From Candidatus Gastranaerophilales bacterium (lineage in GTDB: Bacteria; Cyanobacteriota; Vampirovibrionia; Gastranaerophilales; Gastranaerophilaceae), in contig CANQDZ010000002.1 in assembly GCA_947594025.1 (NCBI GenBank), forward strand, positions 1 to 64,000: 64,000 nucleotides of DNA, read 5' to 3'. The stretch's first letter is position 1, and each line of letters begins with the position of its first letter. A model generated the notes under the pieces. It was not told where the DNA came from and did not search any database. It saw nothing but the letters and a program-made list of their open reading frames with translations. Both the position numbers and the translations under genes were made by a program. Positions 15,674 to 24,872 of this stretch are shown one piece after another.

Positions 15674-18034
15674 ATGATATCAATTTATCAAAATATTTTT
15701 GAATTAAAAAATATCAAATTGCCTGAAACTTTGGCAGATTATGTAAAAATTAAATTAGAAAATAAAGACTGCGTTGTTTTGTTTCAAATAGGCGAATTTT
15801 ATGAGGCATACTTGGAAGATGCAAAAATTTTATCCGAGGCATGCTCTATTTATCTGACGACAAAAAAGATAAAATCGGGCTCTTTAATTATGGCCGGTAT
15901 TCCTTCCAAAAGCTTGGAAGAATACGTGGTAAAACTTGTTGATTTTGATTATAAAGTTCTTGTTTGCAATCAAAAAGAAGAAAATAACAAAATAAAAAGA
16001 GAGATAAAAAGAATTTATTCAAAAGGAATGATTTTTGAAGATAACCTTTTAAATTCTTCGAAAAATAATTATATTGTTTCAATTTTTAAAGATAAAAACC
16101 TTGTGGGTCTTGCAAAAGCAGATATTTCGACGGGAGAATTCAGCACATGTGAAGGAAGTTTAAACGAAATTTTAAACGAACTCAAAATAATTGAGCCTTC
16201 CGAATTGCTTATCCCCGTTAAAACAAGGGAGACAAAGGCTTTTCAGGTTATAGATGAACCCAAGCCCGATATTGATGCCGATTTTTCAAATTTTAATGTC
16301 ACTCTGGTTAAAAAATCTTCCTTCAGCAGCTCTTTAATTAAGAGTGAAAATCTTGGATATAAATGCGTAAACGCGATATTAGAGTATTCAAAACTTACAA
16401 ATAAAGAATTTGCCCCAAAAATCGGAAAAATCAAAAGATATAACTTAAATGATTATTTAACAATTGATGAAACGGCTTCCTTAAATCTTGAACTTTTCAA
16501 AACGACGGATAATAAATACAAGGGCTCTTTTCTTTGGGCGATTGATAATACATTGACACCAATGGGAAAAAGACTTTTAATTAATTGGATAAAAAAACCT
16601 TTAAGGAATATTAAGAGGATAGAAACAAGGCAAAACGCGCTTGAAGAATATAAAAATTCAAACAATATTTCAAATATTCAAAATGCGCTTAAAAACTGTT
16701 ATGACATCAAACGACTGTGGGGTAAATTAACCGGCAAAACACTTTCAATAAAGGATTTTATATCTTTAAAAAATACAATTAAGCAATGTTTTATTCTTGG
16801 CGAATACACAAAAAACTTTAATAACGGCTTGATAAAATTTGATTTAGAGGTTTTGCAGAATTTAAAATCTCTCCTTGAAATTTTAGATAACAGTTTGCAG
16901 GATGAAGAAGACGGCGAAATATTTAAAGAGGGTGCAAACACTCATCTTGATTTGATAAAAAAAGATATCGAAAAATATTATTTGGAAATCAAAAAATATG
17001 AAGAAAAAGAAAAAGAAAAAACGGGAATTAAATCTCTAAAAATTATTGAAAATAAGATTTTAGGTTATTTTATTGAAGTGGGCAGCAAAAATATCTTAAA
17101 TGTTCCCGATTATTTTAAGATAAGACAAAATATGCTTAATTCTTCAAGATACACAACGGATGAACTTGTTATATTGAATGAAAAAATTAACTCTTTAATG
17201 TATCGAAAAATGAACGCCGAGAAAGAAATCTTAAACGGGCTAAAAGAATTTATACTCGGTTTTGCGGATGATATTTATGAACTCGGTAACAAGCTTGCTT
17301 CTCTTGATGTCATAAATTCATTTTACATAACTTCTGAGGGAAAAGATTTTGTAAAACCTGAATTTAATGACTTAAAAACCTTAAAATTTACAGCCTTAAA
17401 ACATCCTCTGTCCCCTATGATATTTGAAAATTATATTCCTAATGATTTTAAAGTTGAAGATCTAAGACGATTTAAGCTCTTAACGGGACCTAACATGGCA
17501 GGTAAGTCAACATATATGAAATCTATTGCACTAAATATTATATTGGCGCAAATGGGTTCTTATACTTGCGCTTCAAAGTTTGAGAGCATTTTATTTGACA
17601 GGATTTTCGTACATTCAAAATCGGAAGACTATATAAACAAAGGTAAGTCAACTTTTATGTCTGAAATGTGCGACGTCAAAGAAATTGTTGAAAATGCAAC
17701 CGACGAGAGCTTTATTATTTTTGACGAGCTTGCAAAGGGGACATCCACATCCGATGGTCTTAAACTTGCGTTTGGAATATCAAAATATGTTATTGACAAC
17801 ATAAATGCGATAACGATTTTTGCAACACATTTTCATAAATTAAAAGCCTTAAAGGAAAGGTATCCTGATAAAGTTCAAAATTTAATGATTGGTGAAAATT
17901 TCAATCTTGAAGAAAAAATATTTGACAGACATGTTAAAGAGGGCTTTTTAAACGAAAGTTACGGAATAAATGTCGCACGTGCGGTTAATCTGCCTTATGA
18001 AATAATTAAGCAGGCTTGCGATTTTGAGGTATAA
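15674..18034 (+). CDS. mutS: DNA mismatch repair protein MutS
   Basis: A 786-residue mismatch-recognition ATPase. The N-terminal clamp has LFQIGEFYEAY, carrying the Phe-x-Glu mismatch-reading motif of MutS1. The core and lever domains (about 250-550) lead into the ATPase: Walker A TGPNMAGKSTYMKS near 605, Walker B FIIFDELAKGTSTSDG near 685, then FATHFHKL. It ends soon after GINVARAVNLP and lacks the C-terminal tetramerisation extension of the 850-residue enzymes. The gene is predicted leaderless. Its stop codon lies inside the -10 box of queD. mutL is not in the window. Confidence 0.93.
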   Translation: MISIYQNIFELKNIKLPETLADYVKIKLENKDCVVLFQIGEFYEAYLEDAKILSEACSIYLTTKKIKSGSLIMAGIPSKSLEEYVVKLVDFDYKVLVCNQKEENNKIKREIKRIYSKGMIFEDNLLNSSKNNYIVSIFKDKNLVGLAKADISTGEFSTCEGSLNEILNELKIIEPSELLIPVKTRETKAFQVIDEPKPDIDADFSNFNVTLVKKSSFSSSLIKSENLGYKCVNAILEYSKLTNKEFAPKIGKIKRYNLNDYLTIDETASLNLELFKTTDNKYKGSFLWAIDNTLTPMGKRLLINWIKKPLRNIKRIETRQNALEEYKNSNNISNIQNALKNCYDIKRLWGKLTGKTLSIKDFISLKNTIKQCFILGEYTKNFNNGLIKFDLEVLQNLKSLLEILDNSLQDEEDGEIFKEGANTHLDLIKKDIEKYYLEIKKYEEKEKEKTGIKSLKIIENKILGYFIEVGSKNILNVPDYFKIRQNMLNSSRYTTDELVILNEKINSLMYRKMNAEKEILNGLKEFILGFADDIYELGNKLASLDVINSFYITSEGKDFVKPEFNDLKTLKFTALKHPLSPMIFENYIPNDFKVEDLRRFKLLTGPNMAGKSTYMKSIALNIILAQMGSYTCASKFESILFDRIFVHSKSEDYINKGKSTFMSEMCDVKEIVENATDESFIIFDELAKGTSTSDGLKLAFGISKYVIDNINAITIFATHFHKLKALKERYPDKVQNLMIGENFNLEEKIFDRHVKEGFLNESYGINVARAVNLPYEIIKQACDFEV

Positions 18035-18035
18035 T
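18030..18035 (+). promoter_or_regulatory. queD -10 box containing the mutS stop codon
   Basis: TATAAT at 18030-18035 includes the TAA stop of mutS (18032-18034). It lies six bases before the queD ATG at 18042, with no ribosome site. The -35 region is not clear. Confidence 0.55.
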
Positions 18036-18041
18036 GATTTT

Positions 18042-18398
18042 ATGTTTGAAGTAAGAGTAGAAACACAATTTTCGTCAGCACATCACCTTTTAAATTACAA
18101 AGGTAAATGCGAAAACCAACACGGACACAACTGGATTGTAGAAGTTTGTGTGACGGGAGAGGAACTTGATAAATCAAATATTTTGGTTGATTTTAAAGTT
18201 CTTAAAAAAGAAGTAAACGAAATTGTTGATTATCTTGACCACAAAGATATTAACGAACTTCCCGAATTTAAGGGAATTTCGCCGAGTTCCGAGATGATAT
18301 CTAAATATATCTATCAAAAAGTGAAAAAAAAATTTAAGGGTGTTTCAAGCGTCAGCGTCTACGAAACCCCAACTTCAAAAGCCACATATAGGGAGTAA
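18042..18398 (+). CDS. queD: 6-carboxytetrahydropterin synthase QueD
   Basis: A 118-residue enzyme of the 6-pyruvoyl-tetrahydropterin synthase family, which converts dihydroneopterin triphosphate to 6-carboxytetrahydropterin for queuosine/7-deazaguanine synthesis. Zinc ligands are His in FSSAHHL and HGHNW. The catalytic Cys is in GKCENQHGH, and the C-terminal Glu motif is SVYETPTSKATY. The ATG at 18042 is chosen over an upstream in-frame TTG (18024) because the family begins directly before xFEVRVETQFSSAHH, and a -10 box sits six bases upstream. uppP follows one base after the stop. queC, queE and queF are not nearby. Confidence 0.93.
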   Translation: MFEVRVETQFSSAHHLLNYKGKCENQHGHNWIVEVCVTGEELDKSNILVDFKVLKKEVNEIVDYLDHKDINELPEFKGISPSSEMISKYIYQKVKKKFKGVSSVSVYETPTSKATYRE

Positions 18399-18399
18399 A

Positions 18400-19242
18400 A
18401 TGGATACAATTCAAGCTGTTATCATGGGTTTTGTTCAGGGATTAAGTGAGTTTTTGCCCGTTTCAAGCTCTGCTCATATAGTATTTGCATCTGCTATTTA
18501 TAAACTTGTAATAGGACAAAGCTTAAGCGCGGGGGTTGAATCGGAAGAAATATTTTTTGATATCTTAATTCACCTTTCAACTTTGCTTGCAATACTTATA
18601 TTTTTCAGAAGTGAAATTTTAGGTATCTTAAAAGGTTTTTTTGGCGGACTTTTTAACAAAGAAAAGAGAAACGAAGATTTTAAGATTGGTTTGTTTATAA
18701 TAATTGCAACATTTTTTACGGGGGTAATAGGCTTTTTGATTAAAGACGCCGCACATACCCTTGTTGAAACACCCGTTATTGTGAGCTTATTGCTTATAGT
18801 TACGGGATGTGTTTTATTTTTTAGTGAAAAATTTAAAAAAGGAAATAAAGAAATTGACTTAAAAACAGCTATTTTGATAGGTATAGCACAAGGTTTTGCG
18901 GTTTTCCCCGGACTTTCAAGGTCAGGTCTTACAATTTCTGCGGCAATATTTAACGGAATAGACAGGGTAAAAGCTGCAAAATTTTCATTTTTGCTCAGTG
19001 CGCCTATTATACTTTTAGCTTCAACGGTTTACCCTCTTATGGAAACGGATTTTAAAGAAGCCGCCTCATTTAATATGAAAGCAATGATTTTAGGCGCGTT
19101 TACAGCCTTTGTTGTCGGATATTTCTGCATAAAATATTTTATGCGGTTTTTATCAAAATCCACACTTAAAGGTTTTGCATATTATTGCTTTATAACAGGC
19201 ATGGCAATGACTATACTATTTGTATTCTGCCGTCATCTTTAA
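18400..19242 (+). CDS. uppP: Undecaprenyl-diphosphatase UppP (BacA)
   Basis: A 280-residue polytopic membrane protein that recycles undecaprenyl diphosphate to the carrier lipid for peptidoglycan and LPS sugars. The signature motifs are complete: GFVQGLSEFLPVSSSAH at the N-terminus and FPGLSRSGLTISAA in the second half. The ATG at 18400 follows a GGGAG site by 4 bases and overlaps nothing. A longer frame opening at 18340 lies inside queD and is rejected. The 3' end overlaps the convergent nucleotidase-like gene by 32 bases. Confidence 0.96.
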   Translation: MDTIQAVIMGFVQGLSEFLPVSSSAHIVFASAIYKLVIGQSLSAGVESEEIFFDILIHLSTLLAILIFFRSEILGILKGFFGGLFNKEKRNEDFKIGLFIIIATFFTGVIGFLIKDAAHTLVETPVIVSLLLIVTGCVLFFSEKFKKGNKEIDLKTAILIGIAQGFAVFPGLSRSGLTISAAIFNGIDRVKAAKFSFLLSAPIILLASTVYPLMETDFKEAASFNMKAMILGAFTAFVVGYFCIKYFMRFLSKSTLKGFAYYCFITGMAMTILFVFCRHL

Positions 19243-20704
19243 TTTCTAAAGCTTGTTTTTGTTGTTCTGGCATTTTTGAAATATAGCTTGCAGTTACTTG
19301 GTCTTTAAGGAGGTCAAATTTTTGAACCTCTTTTCCCGTTGTATCAAATACGGGATATTCTCTGCCGTCAGCTAAGAAACTGTCATATGCTACTTTATAT
19401 GTTTTTGTTGTGCTCGGGTTTTGTATATCAATCGGTTTTTCTTTCCCCTTTTTATCCACAAAAGATAATTCAAGCAAATTGCCTTGTCTGTCCGCTTTAT
19501 ACTTAAGTCCGCTTACTTGCACAATACCCGGAACTCCGTCTTTTGCATTTAGAGATTGAGCACCGAATTTTATTGCATCAACAACCTCTTTTTCCGTCAT
19601 TGTTCTTGTTAATAAGGTATTTTTAAACGGGGTTGTTTCCGTAATCGCACGTTCCGTAAGAACGCCCAATTCAGGTATCTTTCTGATATTTGCGGCATTC
19701 ATAAATGCAATATCAACATTCATTTCTGATTTTACCGCGTCACAGATAAAATTTGACCATCCGCAAGGGTCTGTTCTTTTATTTTGAGGGAACGGGTCAA
19801 TGCTTACAATTTTGCCGACTACGGGAGATTTTCCCATAACCGAATCTTTTAGAAAGTTAACGGTCGGGCTTTTTACATCTGAAGTTTTAAATACTTCATT
19901 GTTAATTTTGGTAAGGACACCATTTGGATTAAACTCAACATCCAAAACACCGAAATTTTGTCCATTTTCACCTGTTTGGACAACAATTGTAGGATTACCA
20001 TCTTTATCATAAACAACATTTTTATTATTATTTGCCCCTTGTACAACGGTATGAGAGTGACCGCCGATAATTATATCCACGCCTGATAATTTTTTGGCTG
20101 TTTCTACGTCTTCATCGTACCCGCAGTGCGATAAAAGTATTATTTTATTTATACCTTGATTTTTAAGTTCATCTATTTTGGCTTGAACAAGTTGAATTGC
20201 CTTGTCGCCTCCTTCAACATTTATGCCTTGAATTGCCTCTTCCGATGAGGCGCATTTTTTAAGTTCGTCTGTTGTAAGACCTACTATACCGTATTTTTCA
20301 CCGTTAATTTCTTCAACGGCAACATTTTTAATAAGTGATGAAAGTTCGTTTGAAGCGTCTATGTTTAAATTTGTAGAAACAAAATTTACACCGTTAGTTT
20401 TAATAGTTTTTGAAAAATTTGGCGACATTTCGTCAAATTCATGGTTTCCGACAGCAGAGTATTTTATGCCCATTTGAGTAAACATAGACATAACAAAATC
20501 ATTTTTTTTAACGTCTGCTCCTGAATAATTATCGCCAGCCGACAATTTGAGAGAAGGAGTTCCTTCCGTGCTTACTTTTTTATCAAACGTTTTTGACGCA
20601 ACATAAAGCCCGTCCATATTATCAGTATTGCCATGGGTGTCATTTACATAAAATATGGATAATTTGTTGTTATTTGGATATGACGGTGAAATGCTGTTTA
20701 TCAT
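19211..20704 (-). CDS. 5'-nucleotidase/UshA-like metallophosphoesterase
   Basis: A 497-residue two-domain enzyme. The N-terminal calcineurin-like metal site includes FYVNDTHGN, SAGDNYSG, VGNHEFDEM and IGGHSHTV. The C-terminal 5'-nucleotidase domain follows from about 300 (FMNAANIRKIPE, then NAKDGVPGIVQVSGLKY). Family members hydrolyse nucleotides, UDP-sugars or 2',3'-cyclic nucleotides, normally in the periplasm. No signal peptide is visible: the protein starts MINSISPSYPNNNK and reaches the first metal motif by residue 17. The active site is near the N-terminus, so an upstream start is unlikely. It may act in the cytoplasm or be exported without a classical signal. Confidence 0.88.
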   Translation of the reverse strand: MINSISPSYPNNNKLSIFYVNDTHGNTDNMDGLYVASKTFDKKVSTEGTPSLKLSAGDNYSGADVKKNDFVMSMFTQMGIKYSAVGNHEFDEMSPNFSKTIKTNGVNFVSTNLNIDASNELSSLIKNVAVEEINGEKYGIVGLTTDELKKCASSEEAIQGINVEGGDKAIQLVQAKIDELKNQGINKIILLSHCGYDEDVETAKKLSGVDIIIGGHSHTVVQGANNNKNVVYDKDGNPTIVVQTGENGQNFGVLDVEFNPNGVLTKINNEVFKTSDVKSPTVNFLKDSVMGKSPVVGKIVSIDPFPQNKRTDPCGWSNFICDAVKSEMNVDIAFMNAANIRKIPELGVLTERAITETTPFKNTLLTRTMTEKEVVDAIKFGAQSLNAKDGVPGIVQVSGLKYKADRQGNLLELSFVDKKGKEKPIDIQNPSTTKTYKVAYDSFLADGREYPVFDTTGKEVQKFDLLKDQVTASYISKMPEQQKQALEIKDDGRIQIV

Positions 20705-20740
20705 ACACGGGGATAAAACTTGTGAATGGAAAAATGTGCT

Positions 20741-20777
20741 AAAAAATAAAAACCCTGTAACAAAATGTTAAACAGGG
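20741..20777 (-). terminator. Terminator downstream of rph
   Basis: Stem CCCTGT/ACAGGG (20753-20758 with 20772-20777), extendable with a bulge. On the minus strand it is followed by TTTTTATTTTTT. It lies about 130 bases after the rph stop and just before the nucleotidase gene. Confidence 0.75.
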
Positions 20778-20796
20778 GAGATAAAAGGCAATCAGA

Positions 20797-20855
20797 AGAA
20801 TTGAGGATTATATTTTTATTGTACTTAATTTAAAAGTTATATAATCCTCAATTCT
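20797..20855. repeat. 17-bp perfect inverted repeat
   Basis: AGAATTGAGGATTATAT (20797-20813) and its exact reverse complement (20839-20855) flank a 25-base AT-rich spacer. The arms are too long to be chance. It sits in the rph-nucleotidase gap just upstream (minus sense) of the terminator. It may be a small RNA hairpin, an mRNA-stabilising stem or a tiny palindromic repeat element. Confidence 0.75.
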
Positions 20856-20909
20856 GTTAATCTTTATTTTTATTATTATCCTTTTGGGCGATATGCTTTA
20901 ATTTAAGTT

Positions 20910-21605
20910 TTAATACATTTGAATTATTTGATTGATTGCATTTTTTGCATATTCAAAAATCTTATCTAATTCAGTTTTTGTAAATGTTCCGCCCTCTGCC
21001 GTTGTTTGGAATTCAACAATTTTACCGCTTTTTGTAAGAACAATATTACCGTCGACTTCAGCCGTACAATCTTCATCATAATTTAAATCGACAACAACCT
21101 CGCCGTCAACAATTCCTGCGGAAATTGCAGCAATAGGCTCTATTATGGGGTTTTCAATCAGTTCTCCGTCTTTTCTTAATTTTTCTATAACATCACATAG
21201 TGCAATGTAACCTCCGCAAATAGAGGCAACTCTTGTTCCGCCGTCTGCCTGTATTACGTCAGCATCAATTGTGATAGTTCTTTCTCCAAGTTTTTCAAGG
21301 TCAACACAGGCTCTTAAACTTCTTCCGATTAATCTTTGAATTTCTTGGGTTCTTCCTGAAACCTTTGTCCGTTCTCTTGTGCAGCGAACATTTGTTGATG
21401 CGGGAAGAAGCGAATATTCCGCCGTAACCCAGCCTGACGTACTTGATTTGTCCATCCATTTTGGTTTTACATTTTCAACGGTTGCACAGACTAAAACTTT
21501 TGTATCGCCAAATTCAACTAAAACTGAACCTGGAGCGTATTTTGTATAATTTCTTGTAAAATTTATTTTTCTTGTTTCGTTATTTAATCTGCCGTTTTTT
21601 CTCAT
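20910..21605 (-). CDS. rph: Ribonuclease PH
   Basis: A 231-residue phosphorolytic 3'-to-5' exoribonuclease that trims tRNA 3' ends. The family core is clear: LVEFGDTKVLVCATVE, GWVTAEYSLLPAST, RTQEIQRLIGRSLRA and ITIDADVIQADGGTR with its active-site Asp residues. The C-terminal EFQTTAEGGTFTK is also conserved. It begins 3 bases after the stop of cimA and has an AAGGAA-type site inside the cimA end, so it is co-transcribed with it. Identification is secure. Confidence 0.97.
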   Translation of the reverse strand: MRKNGRLNNETRKINFTRNYTKYAPGSVLVEFGDTKVLVCATVENVKPKWMDKSSTSGWVTAEYSLLPASTNVRCTRERTKVSGRTQEIQRLIGRSLRACVDLEKLGERTITIDADVIQADGGTRVASICGGYIALCDVIEKLRKDGELIENPIIEPIAAISAGIVDGEVVVDLNYDEDCTAEVDGNIVLTKSGKIVEFQTTAEGGTFTKTELDKIFEYAKNAINQIIQMY

Positions 21606-21608
21606 TTT

Positions 21609-23177
21609 TTATTCCTTGTTTAAAAGTAATCCATATAAAATACTGTCTACAATTGCGACATAAGATGCTTCTATAATGTTTGCGCTGACGCCAACCGTAT
21701 CCCACTTGTTTATTCCGTCAGTGCTTTCAATTGTTACACGTACTTTTGCGGCAGTTCCTTGTTTTGAATCTAAAATTCTGACTTTAAAGTCGCTAAGTTT
21801 AATTTTTTCAATTACGGGATATGAATCAACAAGCGCTTTTTTAAGTGCTATATTTAAAGCGTTAACAGGTCCGTCGCCTTCTGAAACCGTGTGAATTATA
21901 CGGTCTTGAATTTTGATTTTTACACTTGCTTCTGTAACTGTTGTGCCTATATTAACCGTATCGCCAATAACCCTAAAACCCAAAACTTCAAAGAAATTAG
22001 GGAGCATTTCCAGTGTTCTTAACGCTAAAATTTCAAAAGAAGCATCTGAGCCCTCAAAAGCAAAGCCTTCCCACTCAAGTTCTTTAATCTTGTTTGTGAT
22101 TTTACTTATATCTTCATCCGTAACATTTTTTATGCTTTTAAGGTTTTGAAATTTTTCTTTTATGTTTGAAACACCGGCTTGGTCGGATATTAAAAATCTT
22201 CTCATATTACCGATAGAGGAGGGGTCTATGTGTTCATAAGTTTGAGAATTTTTTCTGACTCCCGATGCGTGAATTCCGGCTTTATGAGCAAAAGCGGATT
22301 TACCTACAAAAGGCGCATTTGATTTAGGAATAACGTTTGCGATTTCTGCTATTTCATTTGAAATAACCGAAAGTTTTTTAATATTTTCGCCTATAACTTC
22401 AAAATTTCTTTTAATTTGAAGGTTTGGGATAATGGAACATAAATTTGCATTCCCGCATCTTTCGCCCCATCCGTTTATTGTTCCTTGAACTTGTCTTGCG
22501 CCTGCGTCAACTCCCGCAAGGGCGTTTGCAACAGCAAGGTCTGAATCGTTATGAGTGTGAATTCCGATTATTATCTCGTTATGTACATAATCAACAATTG
22601 CTTTTGTGATTTTATAAATTTCACCGTTTATGGAGCCGCCGTTTGTATCGCAAAGGATAATTCTTTCTGCCCCTGCATTTTTAGCGGTTTTTACAACTTC
22701 AAGAGCATAAGATTTATTGTTTTTATAACCGTCAAAAAAGTGTTCCGCGTCAAAAAATACTCTAATCCCCTTTGATTTAAGATATCTTATACTTCCGTCA
22801 ATCATTGCAAGATTTTCATCAAGGGTTGTGTTTAAAGCATCGGTTACATGGAAATCCCAGCTTTTTCCAAACAGAGTCACGATTTTTGCTCCCGATTTAA
22901 CAAGCATTTCCATGACTTTGTCATTTTCTTCTTTTGTGTTTGGTTTTCTTGTTGAGCCAAATGCCGTTATTTGCGCATTTTTAAGCTCTATATTCTTTAT
23001 TGCTTGAAATACTTCCTCATCAATAGGATTAGCCCCCGGCCAACCGGCTTCAATAAAATGAACGCCCAAACTGTCAAGCTTTTTAATTATTTTAATTTTG
23101 TCGCTTGTTGAATAGTTTATGCCTTCAGTTTGTCCGCCATCTCTTAATGTTGTATCGTAAATTTCAATTTGCGTCAT
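21609..23177 (-). CDS. cimA: (R)-citramalate synthase
   Basis: Condenses pyruvate with acetyl-CoA to citramalate, the first step of the threonine-independent route to isoleucine. The 522-residue length matches CimA. The N-terminal TIM barrel carries IYDTTLRDGGQTEG with the metal Asp and catalytic Arg, ILCDTNGGS and GIHTHNDSDLAVAN with the metal-binding His pair. The C-terminal part (about 390-520) is the LeuA-type regulatory domain that usually gives isoleucine feedback inhibition. It could be confused with 2-isopropylmalate synthase, but the length and the ilvC neighbour favour CimA. A terminator-like hairpin sits immediately before its ribosome site. Confidence 0.93.
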   Translation of the reverse strand: MTQIEIYDTTLRDGGQTEGINYSTSDKIKIIKKLDSLGVHFIEAGWPGANPIDEEVFQAIKNIELKNAQITAFGSTRKPNTKEENDKVMEMLVKSGAKIVTLFGKSWDFHVTDALNTTLDENLAMIDGSIRYLKSKGIRVFFDAEHFFDGYKNNKSYALEVVKTAKNAGAERIILCDTNGGSINGEIYKITKAIVDYVHNEIIIGIHTHNDSDLAVANALAGVDAGARQVQGTINGWGERCGNANLCSIIPNLQIKRNFEVIGENIKKLSVISNEIAEIANVIPKSNAPFVGKSAFAHKAGIHASGVRKNSQTYEHIDPSSIGNMRRFLISDQAGVSNIKEKFQNLKSIKNVTDEDISKITNKIKELEWEGFAFEGSDASFEILALRTLEMLPNFFEVLGFRVIGDTVNIGTTVTEASVKIKIQDRIIHTVSEGDGPVNALNIALKKALVDSYPVIEKIKLSDFKVRILDSKQGTAAKVRVTIESTDGINKWDTVGVSANIIEASYVAIVDSILYGLLLNKE

Positions 23178-23195
23178 AAAATTCCTTGTTTAAAC

Positions 23196-23224
23196 AAAAA
23201 GGGTGCCCAAAAAGCACCCCTTTT
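23196..23224 (-). terminator. Terminator or attenuator between ilvC and cimA
   Basis: Stem GGGTGC/GCACCC (23201-23206 with 23214-23219) with A/T runs on both sides. On the minus strand the stem is followed by TTTTTGTTT, and the cimA ribosome site (AAGGAA) begins only about 9 bases further on. cimA expression would need read-through or regulated anti-termination. Confidence 0.75.
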
Positions 23225-23233
23225 ATATTTCTT

Positions 23234-24259
23234 TTAGTTTTTATTCCTGTTTATGATTTTGTTTTCTTTTATCCAAGAGAACATTGAACGAAGTTTTTCG
23301 CCGACTTTTTCAATTAAATGTTCTTCCGTTTCTTTTCTTAAAGCGTTGAATTTAGGACATCCTGATTCCATTTCGTTTAAGAATTCGTTTGCAAAAGTAC
23401 CGTCTTGAATTTCTTTTAAAACTTTTTTCATTTCTTCTTTTGTTTGAGCATTGATTAAACGAGGACCGCGAGTTAAATCACCGTATTCTGCAGTATTTGA
23501 GATTGAATAATGCATATCTGAAATACCGCCTTGATTCATAAGGTCAACAATAAGTTTTAATTCATGGAAGCATTCAAAATATGCCATGTATGGTGAATAT
23601 CCTGCTTCAACAAGAGTTTCAAAACCTGCTTTTACAAGGGCAACGGCGCCGCCGCATAAAACTGCTTGTTCGCCGAATAAGTCAGTTTCAGTTTCTTCTC
23701 TGAATGTTGTTTCAATAATACCTGATCTTCCTGCTCCGATTGCACCTGCATAAGCAAGAGCAACCTCTTTAGAATCTCCTGAAGGGTCTTTTTCAACGGC
23801 GATAAGACAAGGAACCCCTTTGCCTTGTTGATATTCTGAACGAACCGTATGTCCCGGTCCTTTTGGGGCAACCATGATTACATTAACACCTTCCTTTGGA
23901 ACAATTTTATTGAAGTGAATATTGAAACCATGAGAAAACATTAAGTATTGTCCTTCTCTCATATTAGGTTCAATTTTTTCTTTATAAACTTTAGCTTGAA
24001 TTTCATCGGGGATAAGGATTTGTACAATATCTGCCCATTTAACCGCATCTTCAATACTCATAACTCGAAGACCTTCAGTAGAAGCTTTTTTTGCGGAAGG
24101 ACCGTCAGGTCTTACACCGATTACAACCTCTACGCCTGAATCTTTCAAATTATTTGATTGTCCGTATCCTTGTGAACCATAACCGATAACTGCGACTTTT
24201 TTGTCTAAGATTTTTGATTTGTCAATGTCTTTGTCTAAATAGATTTTTAATTCTTTCAT
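23234..24259 (-). CDS. ilvC: Ketol-acid reductoisomerase
   Basis: NADP(H)- and Mg-dependent enzyme of valine, leucine and isoleucine synthesis. The 341-residue class I form begins with [12 protein letters not shown] and the Rossmann motif [27 protein letters not shown] and [20 protein letters not shown] carry the Mg-binding acidic residues, and the C-terminal [15 protein letters not shown] is present. A GAAGGAAGG site precedes the ATG, and a TGTTACAAT extended -10 is visible upstream. It is followed by an intrinsic terminator, then cimA and rph on the same strand. With cimA it covers two steps of isoleucine synthesis. Confidence 0.97.
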   Translation of the reverse strand: MKELKIYLDKDIDKSKILDKKVAVIGYGSQGYGQSNNLKDSGVEVVIGVRPDGPSAKKASTEGLRVMSIEDAVKWADIVQILIPDEIQAKVYKEKIEPNMREGQYLMFSHGFNIHFNKIVPKEGVNVIMVAPKGPGHTVRSEYQQGKGVPCLIAVEKDPSGDSKEVALAYAGAIGAGRSGIIETTFREETETDLFGEQAVLCGGAVALVKAGFETLVEAGYSPYMAYFECFHELKLIVDLMNQGGISDMHYSISNTAEYGDLTRGPRLINAQTKEEMKKVLKEIQDGTFANEFLNEMESGCPKFNALRKETEEHLIEKVGEKLRSMFSWIKENKIINRNKN

Positions 24260-24389
24260 TTTATGCCTTCCTTCTTTCTGTTAAGCTTATTGTAACATAA
24301 ATTTTACAAAATAAATCATTTTTAGCAATTATTAAAACGTGAATTTTTTTATATTAATGTAAGGATTAGTTAGAAGGTTAAATAGGTTT

Positions 24390-24872
24390 ATGGGATTATT
24401 AGAATTTTGCAAAATTATTGCATCAGAAATTAGCAATATTGAAAACAAAATTACGGAATGTCAAAAATTTACCGCAAGAGAAATGAACGAAATCTTACAA
24501 AATGCAAGAAAAGAAAACGTTCAGTATTTTCAATCTCTTTCAAAAATTAAAAAAATCAGTGCATTTGACATAAGTTTTCTTTTAAGCTCAGTTAAACTTG
24601 ATGAGAAACGTGTGGAAATTATTAAACATGCAGCCGAAATGTATGACGAAAGAGAATTCCAAGGTCAAGGACAGACCTTCTCCGATTTCATTTTCAGAGT
24701 TGCCTCTAACATTGAATTATTAAGCGAACAAAATCTTGAATTATTCAAAGATTTGGCTCAAAATAAAAATGATGTTTACGATTTTTCAAAAATATTGAAA
24801 AATCCTGCCAAATATCTCGAACAAAATAAAACAAGCGAATTAAAATTCGCATTTCAAAGAGTTTTTTACTAA
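24390..24872 (+). CDS. Hypothetical soluble helical protein
   Basis: Not recognised. A 160-residue protein with no signal peptide or membrane helix and with predicted mostly helical, charged sequence (NKITECQKFTAREMNEILQN near 18-38). It stands alone between the divergent ilvC and the convergent lplA, overlapping lplA by 4 bases at the 3' ends. The leader contains AAATAGG close to the ATG, a weak ribosome site. Its composition and codon use match its neighbours, so it is probably a real host gene rather than a chance frame. Confidence 0.65.
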   Translation: MGLLEFCKIIASEISNIENKITECQKFTAREMNEILQNARKENVQYFQSLSKIKKISAFDISFLLSSVKLDEKRVEIIKHAAEMYDEREFQGQGQTFSDFIFRVASNIELLSEQNLELFKDLAQNKNDVYDFSKILKNPAKYLEQNKTSELKFAFQRVFY

